A stretch of 64,000 bases of DNA from Bradyrhizobium sp. NFR13 (lineage in GTDB: Bacteria; Pseudomonadota; Alphaproteobacteria; Rhizobiales; Xanthobacteraceae). Every line of letters starts with the position of its first letter. The first letter of the stretch is position 1. Made by a program: the position numbers and the translations under genes. Where the stretch lies: contig NZ_FOTP01000003.1 in NCBI RefSeq assembly GCF_900114605.1, forward strand, positions 186,001 to 250,000. Reading direction: 5' to 3'. The notes beneath the pieces were generated by a model, which ran no database searches, had not been told where the DNA came from, and saw nothing but the letters and a program-made list of their open reading frames with translations. This document shows positions 42,919 through 52,283 of the stretch, piece by piece.

Positions 42919-42963
42919 GAATGTCGCATGAGTCAATCTTGCGGTGCAATAGAGGGGCACAAC

Positions 42964-43007
42964 AGCGATCCGGTCTGGCCTGACCCGCAGGGATAGACCG
43001 GATCGCT
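42964..43007 (-). terminator. Hairpin after the cyclase gene
   Basis: Perfect 13 bp inverted repeat AGCGATCCGGTCT / AGACCGGATCGCT, 14 bp after the cyclase stop. It lacks a strong T-run but probably ends the TRAP-cyclase operon. Confidence 0.6.
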
Positions 43008-43020
43008 TCCCTTACGAGGG

Positions 43021-43956
43021 CTAGCGGATCGCCACCGGGTTGATCATGCTCTGCACACCGCCCTTGAAGCGGGGCTGGCCAAGCACGAACAGGAACTCGT
43101 AGCCTCTGTCGTTGGCCAGTTCGGACGTGTCCATGTTTTCGAGGATATAGGTCCCGTTCATCGCCAGCAGTATCTGGTGGATTTCGAACACATTGCCGGT
43201 TTCGAACGGCAGCACCTCGACGCCCCAGGTATCGGCACCGACCGCGACGACACCCTTGCTGGTCAGATACTTGGCGCCCTCGGCGCCAAGACCGGGCTCG
43301 CCGGCATTGTAGCGTTTATCGTCCTTGCCGAGCAGGCTGAGCCATCCGGTGTGAAACAGCACGACGTCGCCTTGCCTGATCTCGACACCCTGGGCCTTGG
43401 CGACCTCCTCGATTTCCTTGACGTTGAAAGCCGTGCCTTCCTTGACCACGTCTGTCTTGTAATAGGCCGCCATGTCCAGCAGCACGCCACGGGTGACCAG
43501 CGGCGGCACCTTATCGATGCCGAGCTTCTTCAGGCCAGTGGGATCACCGAAGTCTGCAATTTTGTTGCCGTTATAGTAGACGTGATTGACGCCGAGATGG
43601 CCGAGTCCGTCCATCTGGCTGCCGACGCCGACCCAACCGTTGAGCATGTCGTCGTTGTAGGTTGCATGATTGGGACCGAGTCCGGGATTGCCGGCCTGAC
43701 CGGGCTGCACCACGGTGATCTTGAAACCGCGGGGCGGATAGGCCGGCGTGTCCGCGCCCACCGGAATGCCGAGTGCGTAGGTCTTCCCGGTTTTCACCAG
43801 TTGCACGGCTGACTTCACGAGGTCGGGCTTCATGTAGTTCGCGGCGCCGATCTCATCGTTCGGCCCCCACTTCAATTTGGTCCAGTCCTGAGCAGATGCA
43901 GGCAAAATGATCGCAAACACAGAGATCGAACACCCAAGCACGCAAGCCTTCAGCAT
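43021..43956 (-). CDS. Exported cyclase-family (PF04199, kynurenine formamidase-like) protein, 311 aa
   Basis: Signal peptide (MLKACVLGCSISVFAIILPA, cleavage near ASAQ) directs it to the periplasm. The family fold is recognised from WVGVGSQMDGLGHLG, VTRGVLLDMAAY, GDVVLFHTGWLSLLG and VAVGADTWGVE. The metal motif usually reads HxGTHxDxPxH; here it is GSQMDGLGH, keeping only Asp and the last His, as in a separate subfamily. Start at 43956 with GGGAGGA 7-13 nt upstream. It ends an operon with a TRAP importer and a DUF3237 protein, so it may hydrolyse a ring or amide substrate outside the cytoplasm before uptake. Confidence 0.85.
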   Translation of the reverse strand: MLKACVLGCSISVFAIILPASAQDWTKLKWGPNDEIGAANYMKPDLVKSAVQLVKTGKTYALGIPVGADTPAYPPRGFKITVVQPGQAGNPGLGPNHATYNDDMLNGWVGVGSQMDGLGHLGVNHVYYNGNKIADFGDPTGLKKLGIDKVPPLVTRGVLLDMAAYYKTDVVKEGTAFNVKEIEEVAKAQGVEIRQGDVVLFHTGWLSLLGKDDKRYNAGEPGLGAEGAKYLTSKGVVAVGADTWGVEVLPFETGNVFEIHQILLAMNGTYILENMDTSELANDRGYEFLFVLGQPRFKGGVQSMINPVAIR

Positions 43957-44050
43957 GTTGTATCCTCCCGATATGTGCCGGCTTTTGCCGGTCAACCGTA
44001 GTTAACAACACGAAGTGGGAGAAAGTAAGCACGGCCCGACCGCGCAGACC

Positions 44051-44515
44051 TCACAGCACCTGATGCACCGCGAGCTCGACACGGTCGGGATGCCGTGCTC
44101 CGACGCCGATGAACAGGTTCTGCATCAGCCAGCGATACCTGGGATGCCCTGTCTCAAATTTCGGCACTGAGCGGAAATAGATCAGCGCGGGATCGACCGC
44201 CTCGCCCCGCGCGATGCGATCAAGCGCGTCCTTCGGGCCAAAGCGGACACCTATATTCTCGATGTAGACCACAGCGCCATCATCGAGCTCAAACGCGTAT
44301 TTCGCCTCAAGTTCGGTAAAGCCGTCCGGACGAATGACCTGGAAGTCCGCACCGCCCGAATGGATCGTGCCCTTGATGCCTTCGCCCAGCACAGTGCCGC
44401 CAAGGACCGGGATGACGCGGCGGATGCCATAGCCGAGATCGCCGGCCACGATCGGCGTGCCGACCTTGATCGACAGGCTGAACACATACTTTGTCGCAAG
44501 CGGCGGTGTGGTCAT
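44051..44515 (-). CDS. DUF3237 family protein (154 aa)
   Basis: Small beta-barrel-like protein with the DUF3237 blocks VGTPIVAGDLGYGIRRVIPV and VLGEGIKGTIHSGGADFQ, ending with ETGHPRYRWLMQNLFIGVG. No signal peptide, so it is cytoplasmic. Start at 44515; a TTG four codons upstream is in frame but would overlap the TRAP permease further. DUF3237 genes are often found in aromatic degradation operons with unknown role. It directly follows dctM and precedes the cyclase. Confidence 0.85.
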   Translation of the reverse strand: MTTPPLATKYVFSLSIKVGTPIVAGDLGYGIRRVIPVLGGTVLGEGIKGTIHSGGADFQVIRPDGFTELEAKYAFELDDGAVVYIENIGVRFGPKDALDRIARGEAVDPALIYFRSVPKFETGHPRYRWLMQNLFIGVGARHPDRVELAVHQVL

Positions 44516-44519
44516 GGCA

Positions 44520-45830
44520 TCACCCAATCATCCGCATCGGCAGCCATGTGGCGATCAGCGGGAACAGGATCAGCAAAATCAGGCGGATCAGGTCAGTGGC
44601 CACGAACGGCAGCACGCCCTTGAAGATCGTGGCCATGCTGACATCCTTGATCACGCTCTTGATGACGAACACGTTCATGCCCACCGGCGGATGGATCAGG
44701 CCGAGTTCGACGGTCATGACGATGACAATGCCGAACCAGATCGGATCAAAGCCCAGCGCCATCACCACCGGAAACACGATCGGTACGGTGAGGATCACCA
44801 TCGCCATGGCGTCCATCAGACAGCCGAGCACCAGATACATCAGAAGGATCAGCGCCAGCACGCCATAGGGGCCGATGCCCAAACCAGTAAGGAATTCGGT
44901 GACGTGTTGCGGCGTCTGCGTGATGGTGAGGAAGTAACCGAAGCACAGCGCACCGATCAGCACGGTGAACACGGCGGCAGCGGTGCGCGTCGCCTGCAAC
45001 AGCGATTGCAGGATGCCGTCTTTCGTCAGCTTGCCACGTAACACGCCGATGATGAAGGCGCCGACTGCCCCCACCGCGCCGGCTTCGGTCGGGATGAAGA
45101 AGCCGCCATAAAGGCCGCCAATCACGAAGACGAAAAGCAACAATGGCGACCAGACGTCGCGGATCGCCGCGGCGCGCTCGCGCCATGACGCCTTCGGGCC
45201 TGCCGGCAGGAAACCGGGTTTTGCAACGCCGATAATCGCGATGGTGATCATGTGCATGACGATGGCAAGCAGACCGGGCACAATGCCGGCAATAAACAGC
45301 TTGCCGATGTCCTGCTGGGTAATGATGCCGTAAACTGCCAGCACTGTGGACGGCGGCAGCATCGCACCGAGCGTGCCGCCGACGGCGATGACGCCGGTCG
45401 CAAAGCTCTGCGGATAGTTGAAGCGACGCATTTCCGGATAGGCCACGGCGGAGAATGTCGCAGCCGTCGCGACCGACGAGCCGGAGATCGCAGCGAAACC
45501 GCCGCAGGCGGCGATGGTCGCGATGCCCAGACCACCTTTCCAGTGGCCGACAAAGGTGTTGGCCGCGCGAAACAGTTCACGGCTAATACCCGATACCGAG
45601 ACGAAAGCGCCCATCAGGAGGAACATCGGGATCACGCCGAAGGAATAATCAGTCACCGTCCGCATCGTGGTCTGGCCGACCAGCTTCAACGCCGGCGCAA
45701 AGCCGGTGAGATAACCGAAGCCCGTGATGCCCACGAGGCCCATCGCCATGCCGACAGGCACGCGTAGCAACATTAGCACGAACAGGCTGACAAAGCCGAT
45801 GACGGCAACCGCTTCGTTACTAAGATCCAT
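44520..45830 (-). CDS. dctM: TRAP transporter large permease DctM (436 aa)
   Basis: Twelve-helix ion-coupled transport subunit of a TRAP importer. Typical segments: LRVPVGMAMGLVGITGFGY near the N-terminus, GISRELFRAANTFVGHWKGG, AAISGSSVATAATFSAVAYP, and MLPPSTVLAVYGIITQQDIG. Start at 45830 (MDLSNEA) gives the normal length; it lies 5 bp after dctQ. Imports a carboxylate delivered by the binding protein; an aromatic acid is likely from the neighbouring pobA and ligase genes. Confidence 0.94.
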   Translation of the reverse strand: MDLSNEAVAVIGFVSLFVLMLLRVPVGMAMGLVGITGFGYLTGFAPALKLVGQTTMRTVTDYSFGVIPMFLLMGAFVSVSGISRELFRAANTFVGHWKGGLGIATIAACGGFAAISGSSVATAATFSAVAYPEMRRFNYPQSFATGVIAVGGTLGAMLPPSTVLAVYGIITQQDIGKLFIAGIVPGLLAIVMHMITIAIIGVAKPGFLPAGPKASWRERAAAIRDVWSPLLLFVFVIGGLYGGFFIPTEAGAVGAVGAFIIGVLRGKLTKDGILQSLLQATRTAAAVFTVLIGALCFGYFLTITQTPQHVTEFLTGLGIGPYGVLALILLMYLVLGCLMDAMAMVILTVPIVFPVVMALGFDPIWFGIVIVMTVELGLIHPPVGMNVFVIKSVIKDVSMATIFKGVLPFVATDLIRLILLILFPLIATWLPMRMIG

Positions 45831-45835
45831 GCGAC

Positions 45836-46402
45836 TTACTCTGCCGTCTTGATTTCGGGTTCGCGCATCTCTTCCGGATGGAAGATCAGCCGATAGGTGC
45901 GGATCGCGATCAACAGCACTGCCGAGACATCGCCGATCCATGACAACAGGAAGAACGGCCAGACCGGCAGTTGCAGATCCATGGTGACGATGTGGCTGGA
46001 ATAGGTATCGGCCACCTTATCGAACAGCGTGTAGGTCTGCACCGAGACGACAAACAACAGCACCAAGGTCGCGAACACGTCGATCCAGCGCTGATATTTC
46101 GGCTTGGCATTGGCCCAGACCAGATCGACGGTGATGTGCGAGCCGCGATAGGAGGTCGCAGCGATGCCCCAGAAGATCAGCACGCCGAGCATGAACTGAC
46201 CGATATTGTAGTAATCGGGAATCGTGACCGCGAAGAATTTTCGCATGAACACCGCGACGAAGGTGTTCAGCGCGACGATGCCGACGAAGAACGCGGCGAT
46301 CCATTCGATGGAATCGATAAAGCGATCCATCACGTTCTTGCGGGGCGGATCCGGCGGAATGCCGAGGGCGCTGGATTGGGAGATTTCGGACGTGGCGGTC
46401 AT
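45836..46402 (-). CDS. dctQ: TRAP transporter small permease DctQ (188 aa)
   Basis: Four membrane helices with the family marks VMDRFIDSIEWIAAFFVGIV, RKFFAVTIPDYYNIGQFMLG and WGIAATSYRGSHITVDLVW. Stabilises the large permease. Separated from dctP by 170 bp filled with a palindromic repeat, and from dctM by 5 bp. Confidence 0.92.
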   Translation of the reverse strand: MTATSEISQSSALGIPPDPPRKNVMDRFIDSIEWIAAFFVGIVALNTFVAVFMRKFFAVTIPDYYNIGQFMLGVLIFWGIAATSYRGSHITVDLVWANAKPKYQRWIDVFATLVLLFVVSVQTYTLFDKVADTYSSHIVTMDLQLPVWPFFLLSWIGDVSAVLLIAIRTYRLIFHPEEMREPEIKTAE

Positions 46403-46420
46403 GATGGTTTCGATTTCAGT

Positions 46421-46564
46421 TCGTCATTCCGGACCAGAAACTCGTCGTTCCGGGGCGTGCGGGCGAAACCCGCACGAACCCGGAATCTCGACATGGCTGA
46501 ACACTTCGGGATTCCGGGGCGCTTTATCGATGCTAACGCACCGACAAAGCGCCCCGGAATGACA
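46421..46564. repeat. GTCATTCCGG palindromic element inside the TRAP operon
   Basis: Outer arms GTCATTCCGG (46423) and GCCCCGGAATGAC (to 46563), inner copies of CCCGGAATCTCG and CGGGATTCCGGGGCGC. Same family as 32242-32360 but imperfect. It separates dctP from dctQ and may lower expression of the permeases relative to the binding protein. Confidence 0.75.
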
Positions 46565-46572
46565 GTGGTGGA

Positions 46573-47595
46573 TTACAGCCCCGCGTCGTGCTTCTTCAAC
46601 ATTGCTTTGAGGTCCGCATCGATGGCATCGGCATCGCCGCCGGTCTTCTTCACCGCCGCAGCCCAGGCAGCGTTGAGCGGTTGAACACCCTTCTTCCACT
46701 CGGCAAGCTGCTCGGGCGTCAGCTTGTAGACCTCATGATCCGGCAGCGCCTTCATCTTGGTGCGGCCATTGGCCTCGAAATCGACCCAGGGATCGGTGAC
46801 CTTCGAGGCCCATTCCGCCGTGCAGTGATCGTCGATGATCTTTTTCTGCGCGGGCGACATCGAATTATATTTGGCGAGGTTGATATTGTAGGTGAACACC
46901 GTCGAATAGAGTGGCACATCGATGTGATACTTCACCACCTTGTCGATGCCGAACAGGAAGATCGAGCCCCAGGGGAATGCAATCTCATCCGCCACGCCGC
47001 GCTCGATGGCGTCGCGCGATTCCGGCGCCGAGGCCTGCACATTGGTACCACCGAACAGTTTGACCATTTCGCCGATGGTGCTCTGCGCCGGGCGCACCTT
47101 CACGCCGTTGAGGTCACCGGGCACCACGATCTTCTTCTTGCCATGCAGCGAGCCGGGGTCGTGAATGAAGGCGAAGCACAGCTTCGTGTCCTTCATCTCG
47201 GTCTTCGCGTATTTCTGATACCATTCGTTGAGCGCCAGGGTGCCCTTCTTGCCGTCCGAGAACACGAACGGTAGCTGGCCCGCGGCCACGATGGGGAAAC
47301 GGCCGGGCTGATAGCCGGGATTCACGTAAGTGATGTCGGCGATACCGTCGCGCGCCATGTCGTAATGGTCGAACGCCTTGCCAAGCTGCTCGGATGGGAA
47401 CACCGACATCTTGATGCTACCGCCCGAGACCTTCTCGATATCGGCGGCCCAAGCCTGCGTGGCAGGCACCAGCGGATGCGCCGGGGGCACCCACAGCGAT
47501 ACCTTCATATTGACGGTTTTGTCTTGCGCCTGAGCGGGCGTGAGTACTGGCATGATACAGCCAGCCGCCAGCAATGCGAGAATTGCCTTCCTCAT
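46573..47595 (-). CDS. dctP: TRAP transporter substrate-binding protein DctP (340 aa)
   Basis: Signal peptide MRKAILALLAAGCIMPVLTP ending AQAQ, then the DctP fold: VSLWVPPAHPLVPATQAWAA, IKMSVFPSEQLGKAFDHYDM and IADITYVNPGYQPGRFPIVA. The ligand-binding Arg expected in the VKVRPAQSTIGEMVKLFGG segment is present. Start at 47595 with GGGAGAG 3-9 nt upstream. First gene of the TRAP-DUF3237-cyclase operon, divergent from pobA with operator candidate C between them. Confidence 0.93.
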   Translation of the reverse strand: MRKAILALLAAGCIMPVLTPAQAQDKTVNMKVSLWVPPAHPLVPATQAWAADIEKVSGGSIKMSVFPSEQLGKAFDHYDMARDGIADITYVNPGYQPGRFPIVAAGQLPFVFSDGKKGTLALNEWYQKYAKTEMKDTKLCFAFIHDPGSLHGKKKIVVPGDLNGVKVRPAQSTIGEMVKLFGGTNVQASAPESRDAIERGVADEIAFPWGSIFLFGIDKVVKYHIDVPLYSTVFTYNINLAKYNSMSPAQKKIIDDHCTAEWASKVTDPWVDFEANGRTKMKALPDHEVYKLTPEQLAEWKKGVQPLNAAWAAAVKKTGGDADAIDADLKAMLKKHDAGL

Positions 47596-47687
47596 CGTCT
47601 CTCCCTTTACGCCCGTTTGGACGTGTTCTCTCGAACTTGTTCTATCGAACTTGTTCACCGGACCTTGAACGGCCCTTTGCGAATATT

Positions 47688-47702
47688 GTTATATGTTATA
47701 AT
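47688..47702. promoter_or_regulatory. Operator candidate C between dctP and pobA
   Basis: GTTATA-TGT-TATAAT; arms identical to site B. TATAAT can serve as a -10 hexamer towards pobA. It lies 93 bp from dctP and 110 bp from pobA and could control both. Confidence 0.55.
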
Positions 47703-47761
47703 CATCATTGCAAGCAGTGCGATTGCACATGCTGGGTGGCCAGTCTCGCGACAACGCTTGA

Positions 47762-48985
<1,224 letters not shown>

Positions 48986-49100
48986 TATCGTAGGACGCCC
49001 CCTGTTTTAAACGTCCCGCCAGACCCGTTTGAAACTTTGTTGGTCTGTCCTTCTTGGACAAATTGGTTTTGATGGCGCAAACAATCCAGACGGATGCACC

Positions 49101-49520
49101 ATGACCGACACCGCTATCCCCGAGGGCTTCGCGCTACACTATCGCAAGAGCCCCCTCACCGCACCGTGGGAGCCGATCTATTCCAAGGTGACCGACGCCA
49201 ACGTCATCCTCGGTCTCCGCATCGCCGAAGCACATACCAATTCGCGGGGCACGGCGCATGGTGGGCTGATCACGGCGCTTGCCGACAATGCGATGGGCCT
49301 AAGCTGCGGCCATGTGCTGGGTGGTGGCACGCGGTTGGTGACAGTCAATCTGTCCGCTGATTTTCTCGGCTCCGCACAGATCGGGCAATGGCTGCAGATC
49401 GAAACTGAGGTGATCAAGACCGGAAAACGTCTCTGCTTTGCGCAGGCGCTGATATCAGCAGATGGCGAGCCTTGCGCCCGAGCGAATGGCACCTTCAGCG
49501 TAGCGCCGCCAAAAGTGTAG
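49101..49520 (+). CDS. PaaI-type hotdog thioesterase (139 aa)
   Basis: Hotdog-fold acyl-CoA thioesterase; the motif HTNSRGTAHGGLITALADNAMG at about residues 46-67 holds the HGG and catalytic Asp/Asn positions of PaaI-like enzymes, and TVNLSADFLGSAQIGQWLQIE forms the central strand. Start at 49101 (MTDTAIP). It follows pobA by 115 bp on the same strand and could release aryl-CoA dead ends or hydroxybenzoyl-CoA to feed PobA; the latter is an inference from context. Confidence 0.87.
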   Translation: MTDTAIPEGFALHYRKSPLTAPWEPIYSKVTDANVILGLRIAEAHTNSRGTAHGGLITALADNAMGLSCGHVLGGGTRLVTVNLSADFLGSAQIGQWLQIETEVIKTGKRLCFAQALISADGEPCARANGTFSVAPPKV

Positions 49521-49526
49521 CGATCG

Positions 49527-50426
49527 CTATCGCTTGCTGAAATCCCACTGGCAGGTATCGGCAGCGAGATCGATGAAGACGCGCACTTTCGCCGATAACA
49601 AACGCGAATTTGGATAAACGATGTGGATCGGCACCGCCGGCGGCTCGAACTCCGTGAGCACACGTTTGAGACGCCCGGCCGCCAGCGCGTCTGCTGCCTG
49701 ATAGGCCAGCACGCGGGTCAGGCCGCCACCATGTTCAGCGTGCCAGATGGCGGCATCGGCAACATCGGCCGTGAAACGCGGCGTATGCGTGATGCGGATA
49801 TCGTCACCGTTCTGCACGAAGCGCCATTCCGGCGCTGATGCAATGGTACCGAACTGGATCGTATCGTGCTTCACGATATCGTCCGGCACATTTGGCTCGC
49901 CGCGCCGCGCCAGATAATCCAGCGACGCAACGACGATACGCGGCATGCTGCCAACATGGCGCGCCACCAGACTGGAATCGGGGAGATGGCCGATCCGGAC
50001 AGCGACATCGATTCCGTCCTCGACCAAACTGACCATGCGATCGGTCAGCCGCAATTCGCCGGACACATCCGGAAAGCGCTGCAGATAGGCTGAGACCAGC
50101 GGCGTGACATGCAGGCGCCCGAAACCGACCGGTGCGGAGACAACCAAACGCCCGCTGGGCCGCGCCCGTTCGGCCTGTGCGGAGCCTTCGGCCTCCTCGA
50201 TATCCGCGAGAATCTGGCGCGCCCGGTGCAGATAGCGCGCGCCAACATCGGTCAGCATGACTGAGCGCGTGGTCCGTTGCAGCAGGCGGGCGCCAAGCCG
50301 TTCCTCCAGCGCCGCCACCATGCGGGTGACCGCCGAAGCGGACAGCCCGAGCTTGCGGGCCGCAGGCGCGAACCCCTGCAGGTCCGCCACAGCGACGAAG
50401 ACGGTCATGGCTTCGATGCGATCCAT
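49527..50426 (-). CDS. LysR-family transcriptional regulator (299 aa)
   Basis: N-terminal helix-turn-helix (MTVFVAVADLQGFAPAARKL, SASAVTRMVAALEERL, LLQRTTRSVMLTDVG) and effector domain from residue 90 (SGRLVVSAPVGFGRLHVTPL). The second subgroup of LysR, close to DsdC/AphB-like single-gene regulators. Divergent from the PPOX gene at 50552 with 125 bp between, so that gene is the probable target. Confidence 0.92.
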   Translation of the reverse strand: MDRIEAMTVFVAVADLQGFAPAARKLGLSASAVTRMVAALEERLGARLLQRTTRSVMLTDVGARYLHRARQILADIEEAEGSAQAERARPSGRLVVSAPVGFGRLHVTPLVSAYLQRFPDVSGELRLTDRMVSLVEDGIDVAVRIGHLPDSSLVARHVGSMPRIVVASLDYLARRGEPNVPDDIVKHDTIQFGTIASAPEWRFVQNGDDIRITHTPRFTADVADAAIWHAEHGGGLTRVLAYQAADALAAGRLKRVLTEFEPPAVPIHIVYPNSRLLSAKVRVFIDLAADTCQWDFSKR

Positions 50427-50551
50427 CGCACCATTTCATATCCTGCAATAATGTAGTGTCAATTCCGATGATTGTTCTTGCAAGACGAAAGAGCCACATT
50501 TGCGGGGCGCTGGGAACGTGTCCGCTCCAAGCTCCAATCAGGGAGTAAGCA

Positions 50552-51178
50552 ATGGCCGACCTTCACATCTATTCGAGCGACATTGCCTTCACGCCGACCG
50601 TCAAGGCGATCCAGACCCGCAAGGGGTCGCGTTCCGGCTATGCGCATGTCGAGGAAAACGGCGGCTGGCGCACCGAGGTCGACGACAATCTCGCAGCGTT
50701 TCTCGCCGAGGCGAATAGCTTCTTTCTGGCTACCGCCAGCGCTGACGGCCAGCCTTACATGCAGCATCGCGGCGGGCCTAAGGGCTTCGTGAAGGTGCTC
50801 GACAAGCATACGCTGGCCTTCGCGGACTATAGCGGCAATCGGCAATACATCACCCAGGGCAATCTCGCCGAGAATCCGAAGGCCAACATCTTCATTATGG
50901 ATTACGCGCATCGCCGACGCGTCAAGCTGTGGGGCACCGCGCGGGTGGTCGAAGATGACCCGGCACTGATCGCATCGCTGATGCCACAAGGCTATCGCGC
51001 GAAACCCGAGCAGGTGATCCTGTTCACGATCGCCGCATGGGACACCAATTGCCCGCAGCATATCCCGCAGAAATTTGATGCGGCCGATGTCGCGACGGCA
51101 CTGGCAGCACGCGATGCGCGGATTGAGGAATTGGAAGCCGAACTGGCGACGCTGAAAGGTGCAGCGTCGCCGCATTGA
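50552..51178 (+). CDS. Pyridoxamine 5'-phosphate oxidase-like flavoprotein (208 aa)
   Basis: Split-barrel FMN-binding protein: ANSFFLATASADGQPYMQHRGGPKG and TLAFADYSGNRQYITQGNL are typical of the PPOX general-stress/phosphohydrolase-associated subgroup, followed by RRRVKLWGTARVVEDD. The C-terminus ends with a short coiled segment (ARIEELEAELATLKG). Start at 50552 with AGGGAG 6 nt upstream. Divergent from a LysR gene. Substrate unknown; family members reduce or bind flavin-dependent substrates. Confidence 0.88.
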   Translation: MADLHIYSSDIAFTPTVKAIQTRKGSRSGYAHVEENGGWRTEVDDNLAAFLAEANSFFLATASADGQPYMQHRGGPKGFVKVLDKHTLAFADYSGNRQYITQGNLAENPKANIFIMDYAHRRRVKLWGTARVVEDDPALIASLMPQGYRAKPEQVILFTIAAWDTNCPQHIPQKFDAADVATALAARDARIEELEAELATLKGAASPH

Positions 51179-51191
51179 AGGGCACGCTGCC

Positions 51192-51917
51192 TCAGGCAGC
51201 GACGCTGCACTGCCAAGCGTGCTTGGGATAATACTCTGCCATCATGCGATCGACGTAGACGACGAGATTGCCGTAGCGCTGCAACTGGCCCTGCAGAGGT
51301 GATGGAAACAGCGGAGCCAGGATCCCCGCAAGGACGGCGAATGCGGTCGCATCGACTCCGGCCGGGCGGTTGCTCATCAGGTGGGACTTTCCGGCCAGAA
51401 GCACCGACAGCGCCATCAGGGAACGGTCGGCGAGTTGCTGGGCCTCATCTGCCGGGTGGCGGCCGAGGCCGTTCGCCAGATGATTCTGAATGACAGACTT
51501 TCGCGCGGATGCACGGATGTCGTCGCGCTGCGCTTCTGGAATGCCGTCAAAGAAGTGCGACGGTCCCTTGGCGAAGTTGTCGGCATCGACCCAGCGTACG
51601 CCGACCAACGACCAGTAAAGATGATGCTCGATCATGCGCTCGATCGCCCAAGCCTGCGCACGCTGCGACAGATCAAGACCCCGATCGAAATCCACATCAT
51701 ATTTGCGCTCGATATGGGCGCGAATGAAGGTGGAGTCGGCGATGGTCTCGGCGCCGTCATCGATATAGGGCATCTGCCCTTTCGGCGAATCCTGCGGCCG
51801 TGCCGGTTGCTTCTGATAGGGCAAGCCGGCCATCTTGAGCTGGACTTCCGTCTTGGTGACGAAAGGGCTGATTTCCGGCAGGCCGAAGCCCGCGCCTGCG
51901 CCGTGAAGGACGATCAT
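51192..51917 (-). CDS. Glutathione S-transferase family protein, metaxin/Tom37-like (241 aa)
   Basis: Thioredoxin-like N-terminal domain (SPFVTKTEVQLKMAGLPYQK, then KGQMPYIDDGAETIADSTFI with the cis-Pro and Glu/Asp-Ser glutathione site) and an all-helical C-terminal domain (FAVLAGILAPLFPSPLQGQL). This is the group related to the cadmium-induced protein CDR-1 and metaxins. Start at 51917 with TTGGAG 8 nt upstream. A small ORF at 51976-52179 lies upstream on the same strand, and a WYL regulator is divergent. Confidence 0.88.
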   Translation of the reverse strand: MIVLHGAGAGFGLPEISPFVTKTEVQLKMAGLPYQKQPARPQDSPKGQMPYIDDGAETIADSTFIRAHIERKYDVDFDRGLDLSQRAQAWAIERMIEHHLYWSLVGVRWVDADNFAKGPSHFFDGIPEAQRDDIRASARKSVIQNHLANGLGRHPADEAQQLADRSLMALSVLLAGKSHLMSNRPAGVDATAFAVLAGILAPLFPSPLQGQLQRYGNLVVYVDRMMAEYYPKHAWQCSVAA

Positions 51918-51975
51918 GTGGTTTCTCCAAGTGATAGGGACAAGAGACTAGGCAGTCGCTGCTGCCACCGTGGTG

Positions 51976-52179
51976 TCAGCAGCCGTAACGCCGCGTCATG
52001 CTGGCGACCCGGACACGCGTATGGGCTGCCACAGCGGAGACCACGCGCCAGCCAAGCCCGATCAGGGCCCAGCGAAGGTCTCCCGACAGGACGAAAATTG
52101 TGCGTTCGAGAAGCCATGCCCGGATGCGCCAGAGCCGGTCATCATGCGAAAATGCCTCGAGACTATCGAAAGCGGTCAT
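51976..52179 (-). CDS. Small hypothetical protein (67 aa)
   Basis: Start at 52179 (MTAFDSLEAFSHDDRLWRIR) has AAGGA about 8 nt upstream. The protein has one amphipathic or weakly membrane-seeking segment (TIFVLSGDLRWALIGLGWRVV) and a basic tail. It ends 58 bp before the GST start on the same strand and would be co-transcribed, opposite the WYL regulator. I recognise no family. Confidence 0.5.
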   Translation of the reverse strand: MTAFDSLEAFSHDDRLWRIRAWLLERTIFVLSGDLRWALIGLGWRVVSAVAAHTRVRVASMTRRYGC

Positions 52180-52237
52180 TGCAGAATCCTTCGTTCGTTT
52201 GAACCTGGCGCCTGTATGATTGCCCCCTGCTGCCAAC

Positions 52238-52250
52238 ATGCTGTCAGCAT
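52238..52250. promoter_or_regulatory. Palindrome ATGCTG-T-CAGCAT, operator candidate for the WYL regulator
   Basis: Perfect 6+6 bp inverted repeat with one central base, 34 bp before the WYL gene and 59 bp before the divergent small ORF. A further partial arm (CTGCTGCCAACATG) precedes it. Confidence 0.45.
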
Positions 52251-52283
52251 CGACAGTGGACCCAACAAGACAGAGAGACGACC

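Noticed and set aside
43021-43956. Reading the cyclase as a canonical kynurenine formamidase
   Set aside because: The HxGTHxD metal motif is not intact and the protein is exported, which does not fit KynB.
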